Below, piece after piece: positions 31,468-33,331 of a stretch of 33,331 nt of DNA. The DNA is from Actinomycetota bacterium (GTDB lineage Bacteria > Actinomycetota > Acidimicrobiia > Acidimicrobiales > AC-9), in contig VAWP01000108.1 in assembly GCA_005888295.1 (NCBI GenBank), positions 1,670-35,000 of the forward strand, given 5' to 3'. Every line of letters starts with the position of its first letter. Positions within the stretch are counted from its first letter, which is position 1. Position numbers and translations under genes: made by a program. The notes under the pieces are model-generated. The model did not search any database, was not told where the DNA came from, and saw only the letters and a program-made list of their open reading frames with translations.

Positions 31468-31654
31468 CGCTGGTGGCCAGCGGGGCAGCCATGGGATTGT
31501 CGTTGGACGGATGGAACATCGTGACGGCCGACGATCAGTGCTCGACCCGGCTACACACGAGAGCCACCCGACGTCCTCAACAAGAGCCCCACCAGACTTG
31601 AACACCTCTTTGTGGCCCATGTGATCGGGCCGCACCTGACCCGGAGCCGAACCG

Positions 31655-32041
31655 ATGCCCAAGTTGCCCTGGACCCGAAGTAGCGAGACAGACGACAACC
31701 GGCCGTGTGTCGTCATGGCTTCGTATCTCCCCCTCGCCCGCCGCTCGGCCATACCGAGCTTCGTCGGAGCCACGATGGCCATCCGGCGCCAGCTGCGCAC
31801 CGCTCCGGGACTCCTCGGCTACTCACTCGATGCCGACCTGCTTCACGGCCAGTTCTGGACGCTCTCAGCCTGGGTGGACCGTTCGTCTCTCGACGCGTTC
31901 GCACAGGCTGAACCCCACAGGTCGAGGATCGCCCGCATCCGGCCCAGCATGCGCCCCACCAAGTTCGTCTTCTGGGAAGCGACAGGCCGCCAGCTCCCGA
32001 TCAGCTGGAAAGACGCGCGACAGCGGCTCGACGCCGGGTAG
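31655..32041 (+). CDS. DUF3291/monooxygenase-like ferredoxin-fold protein
   Basis: A 128-residue protein. The core VVMASYLPLARRSAIPSFVG, then LRTAPGLLGYSLDADLLHGQ and FWTLSAWVDRSSLDAFAQAE, resembles the antibiotic-biosynthesis-monooxygenase-type (DUF3291) dimeric alpha/beta barrel. The His in AEPHRS is the usual conserved one. Function unknown; relatives are thought to bind small hydrophobic ligands or haem. ATG 31655 has GGAG 8 bp upstream; homologues begin closer to MASYLPL, so the ATG at 31715 is also possible. Confidence 0.75.
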   Translation: MPKLPWTRSSETDDNRPCVVMASYLPLARRSAIPSFVGATMAIRRQLRTAPGLLGYSLDADLLHGQFWTLSAWVDRSSLDAFAQAEPHRSRIARIRPSMRPTKFVFWEATGRQLPISWKDARQRLDAG

Positions 32042-32141
32042 GCCTCGCAAGACCGCCCCAGGCCGGACAGATCGGAGGGTGGACCCGAGCAGGACTCGAC
32101 AGCAGTATGGGCGGGTGGCGACTCGCCAAAGGTGGTCTCGG

Positions 32142-32999
32142 ATGAGCACTGAGCTGCTCGGCTTCGACCCGGACGCTCGGGTTCTCATCCTCAACTGTGA
32201 CGACCTCGGCATGCACGAGGCCGTGAACATCGCGATCTTCGACTCCCTCGAGAATGGTGTGGCCACGTCATGCAGTCTCATGGTGCCCTGCCCAGGCGCG
32301 GCGGACGCCATCAGACTGCTCCGGGAGCGGCCGCACATCCCGTTCGGCCTCCATCTCACCTTGATCCGCGACAAGCCAAACTACGTATGGGGACCATCGG
32401 CGCCCAAGGCTGAAGTGCCGTCGCTACTCGACCCGGACACCGGCGAGCTGTTCACCGACGAGCCGGTTAACCGGGACCGAATGCTCTCCCAAGCCCGCCT
32501 CGAGGACGTCGAACGCGAGCTGCTCACCCAGATCAACACGGTCCTGGATGCAGGGCTTTCTCCGACCCACCTGGACTGGCACTGCCTCGGCGACGGGGGC
32601 CGCGGGGACATCTTCGACCTCGGGCTCGCGCTCGCTGACGAGTATGGGCTCGCGGCCCGCGTCTGGCTCGATGACGGCTGCCAGAAGGCCCGCAGCCTGG
32701 GCAAGCCGGTCATCGACGGCACCTGGCTCGACAGCTGTACCGTCGACGTGGAGGGCAAGCCGCAAACCTATGAGCGCCTGCTTCGTGCCCTGCCGCCGGG
32801 CCTCAACGAGTGGGCCGTTCACCCCGCGCTCGCCACGGAAGACTGGCGGGCGATCGAGCAGGGGTGGCAAGTGCGACAGAGCGACCACACGTTCCTTACG
32901 TCCGACCACGCCCGCAAGGTCCTCGCCGACGAGGGCATCGAGATCATCGACTACACCTCGCTCCAGAACGTCTGGCGGGCCTCGTCTGGGACCGCGTGA
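32142..32999 (+). CDS. YdjC/ChbG-family carbohydrate deacetylase
   Basis: A 285-residue protein of the YdjC family, metal-dependent deacetylases of N-acetylated sugar oligomers. The family N-terminus is LILNCDDLGMHEAVNIAIFD (Asp-Asp metal motif). GLHLTLIRDKP holds the His-x-His-type ligand, and SPTHLDWHCLG is the second His motif. The late NEWAVHPALATEDW is also standard. ATG at 32142; an in-frame extension upstream overlaps the preceding gene and is not coding. Substrate unknown. It follows the DUF3291 gene by 100 bp on the same strand. Confidence 0.9.
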   Translation: MSTELLGFDPDARVLILNCDDLGMHEAVNIAIFDSLENGVATSCSLMVPCPGAADAIRLLRERPHIPFGLHLTLIRDKPNYVWGPSAPKAEVPSLLDPDTGELFTDEPVNRDRMLSQARLEDVERELLTQINTVLDAGLSPTHLDWHCLGDGGRGDIFDLGLALADEYGLAARVWLDDGCQKARSLGKPVIDGTWLDSCTVDVEGKPQTYERLLRALPPGLNEWAVHPALATEDWRAIEQGWQVRQSDHTFLTSDHARKVLADEGIEIIDYTSLQNVWRASSGTA

Positions 33000-33187
33000 C
33001 TGCCGGCTCGGTTGTCGGGTACGTACCGGTCTTCGGCGGACTGCACGGCCACCGCTCGGAATTCGCGGCCCGCTAATCCGTTGCGTCACTTCGACCCGGC
33101 GTTGTCGGACGCGAGCCGGCCGCAGTTCTGAGATGGCAGTTGGACGGTCTGTGGCGGTTCCGGGGCGAACCGCGGCCTTGATGGCGG

Positions 33188-33331
33188 TCACGGGTTCGTG
33201 CACGTCCCGTGCCACCCACCGGCGAAATAGGGCGGAGGCGGCGGTCCGTCGGGCTGCAGAGGCTCGGTGACGACGCCGGCGACAGCCAGGAAAGGCGCCT
33301 TCTGGTGCTGGGCGGCGCACGCCCGCCGGGG
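33188..33331 (-). CDS. 3' end of an unidentified gene leaving the window
   Basis: On the minus strand a frame open from the right edge runs 47 codons to a TGA at 33188-33190. It reads APFLAVAGVVTEPLQPD and PPPPPYFAGGWHGTCTNP before the stop. Codon third positions are about 80 percent G or C, as in real genes here. No start is seen because it lies beyond the window. The sequence does not match a family I recognise. Confidence 0.45.
   Translation of the reverse strand, partial: PRRACAAQHQKAPFLAVAGVVTEPLQPDGPPPPPYFAGGWHGTCTNP

Larger units (their letters stand above)
30817..31654. other. 838-bp region without a convincing gene but with regulatory structure
   Basis: Open frames on both strands here show no family features, and the longest ones look like noise. 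The region is nevertheless structured: an AT-rich palindrome at 30942, a 13-bp hairpin at 31335, a small palindrome at 31402, and a near-consensus promoter at 31423 with an overlapping inverted repeat. A plus-strand frame from ATG 31490 (MGLSLDGWNIVTADDQ) stops after 36 codons and may be a ruined gene behind that promoter. Confidence 0.5.

Noticed and set aside
31102-31800. Minus-strand open frame (232 codons) across the promoter region at 31.4 kb
   Set aside because: No family features. It runs through a 13-bp hairpin and a near-consensus promoter and overlaps the DUF3291-like gene.
32424-33320. Minus-strand open frame (298 codons) opposite the YdjC gene
   Set aside because: Shadow of the YdjC-type gene. 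Near the right edge a different minus-strand frame (33188-33331) has better codon bias.
1-33331. tRNA, rRNA, CRISPR array, IS element or phage genes
   Set aside because: I scanned the gaps and found no cloverleaf, regularly spaced repeats, transposase motif or phage structural gene. The only sizeable repeat is the 333-bp duplication.

Overview
The window is GC-rich, with short intergenic gaps, frequent GTG/TTG starts and a typical actinobacterial gene repertoire (TetR and HxlR regulators, SDRs, MDR oxidoreductases, VOC proteins, Rieske oxygenase, YceI/OsmC, S2P protease). An actinobacterium, perhaps an uncultured soil or aquatic lineage, is the best guess; this rests on composition and gene content only. 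No rRNA, tRNA, IS element, integrase or CRISPR array was seen.

Layout. 1-3.9 kb: a catechol O-methyltransferase running in from the left edge, a small AHSA1/SRPBCC protein, a class I methyltransferase, a TrmO-like domain fused to a cupin, and a BAAT-type hydrolase remnant. 3.9-10.2 kb: secreted proteins on the minus strand (a 910-residue penicillin-acylase-family enzyme, a small lipoprotein and a lysyl-oxidase-like protein), with a cysteine-free HesB-like protein on the plus strand and an SDR stump. 10.3-15.1 kb: a doubly frameshifted membrane protein, a pirin, a site-2 protease with a CBS-like tail, a lipoprotein that may be a beta-propeller, a small membrane protein and a flavoprotein tail. 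15.4-17.5 kb: a compact minus-strand operon of tandem left-handed beta-helix protein, OsmC and YceI. 17.5-18.6 kb: a graveyard holding an MDR fragment abutting a truncated gene, and a PIN-domain toxin remnant.

18.7-22.9 kb is the most organised region. An HxlR regulator and a double-hotdog thioesterase diverge from a DHA2-type exporter, a PaaI-type thioesterase and an SDR. The 53-bp gap between them holds two face-to-face promoters arranged with exact twofold symmetry; both appear to give leaderless transcripts. This looks like a self-contained, regulated acyl-CoA/thioester processing and efflux module. 23.1-26 kb: an alpha/beta hydrolase, a 44-codon coupled ORF and an MDR oxidoreductase, disturbed by a direct duplication of about 333 bp (offset about 910 bp) that brackets a broken SDR. 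26-30.8 kb: two VOC proteins, then a TetR regulator divergent from an SDR, amidohydrolase and Rieske oxygenase operon that looks catabolic for an aromatic or steroid-like ring compound. 30.8-33.3 kb: a long region without a convincing gene but with a strong promoter, palindromes and a 13-bp hairpin, then a DUF3291-like protein, a YdjC/ChbG-type deacetylase, and the 3' end of a minus-strand gene leaving the window.

Broken genes are unusually dense (about ten in 33 kb). This fits an accessory, recombining region, although base-level assembly error could explain some of the single-base frameshifts. All family names come from reading the translations by eye; no database search was run.
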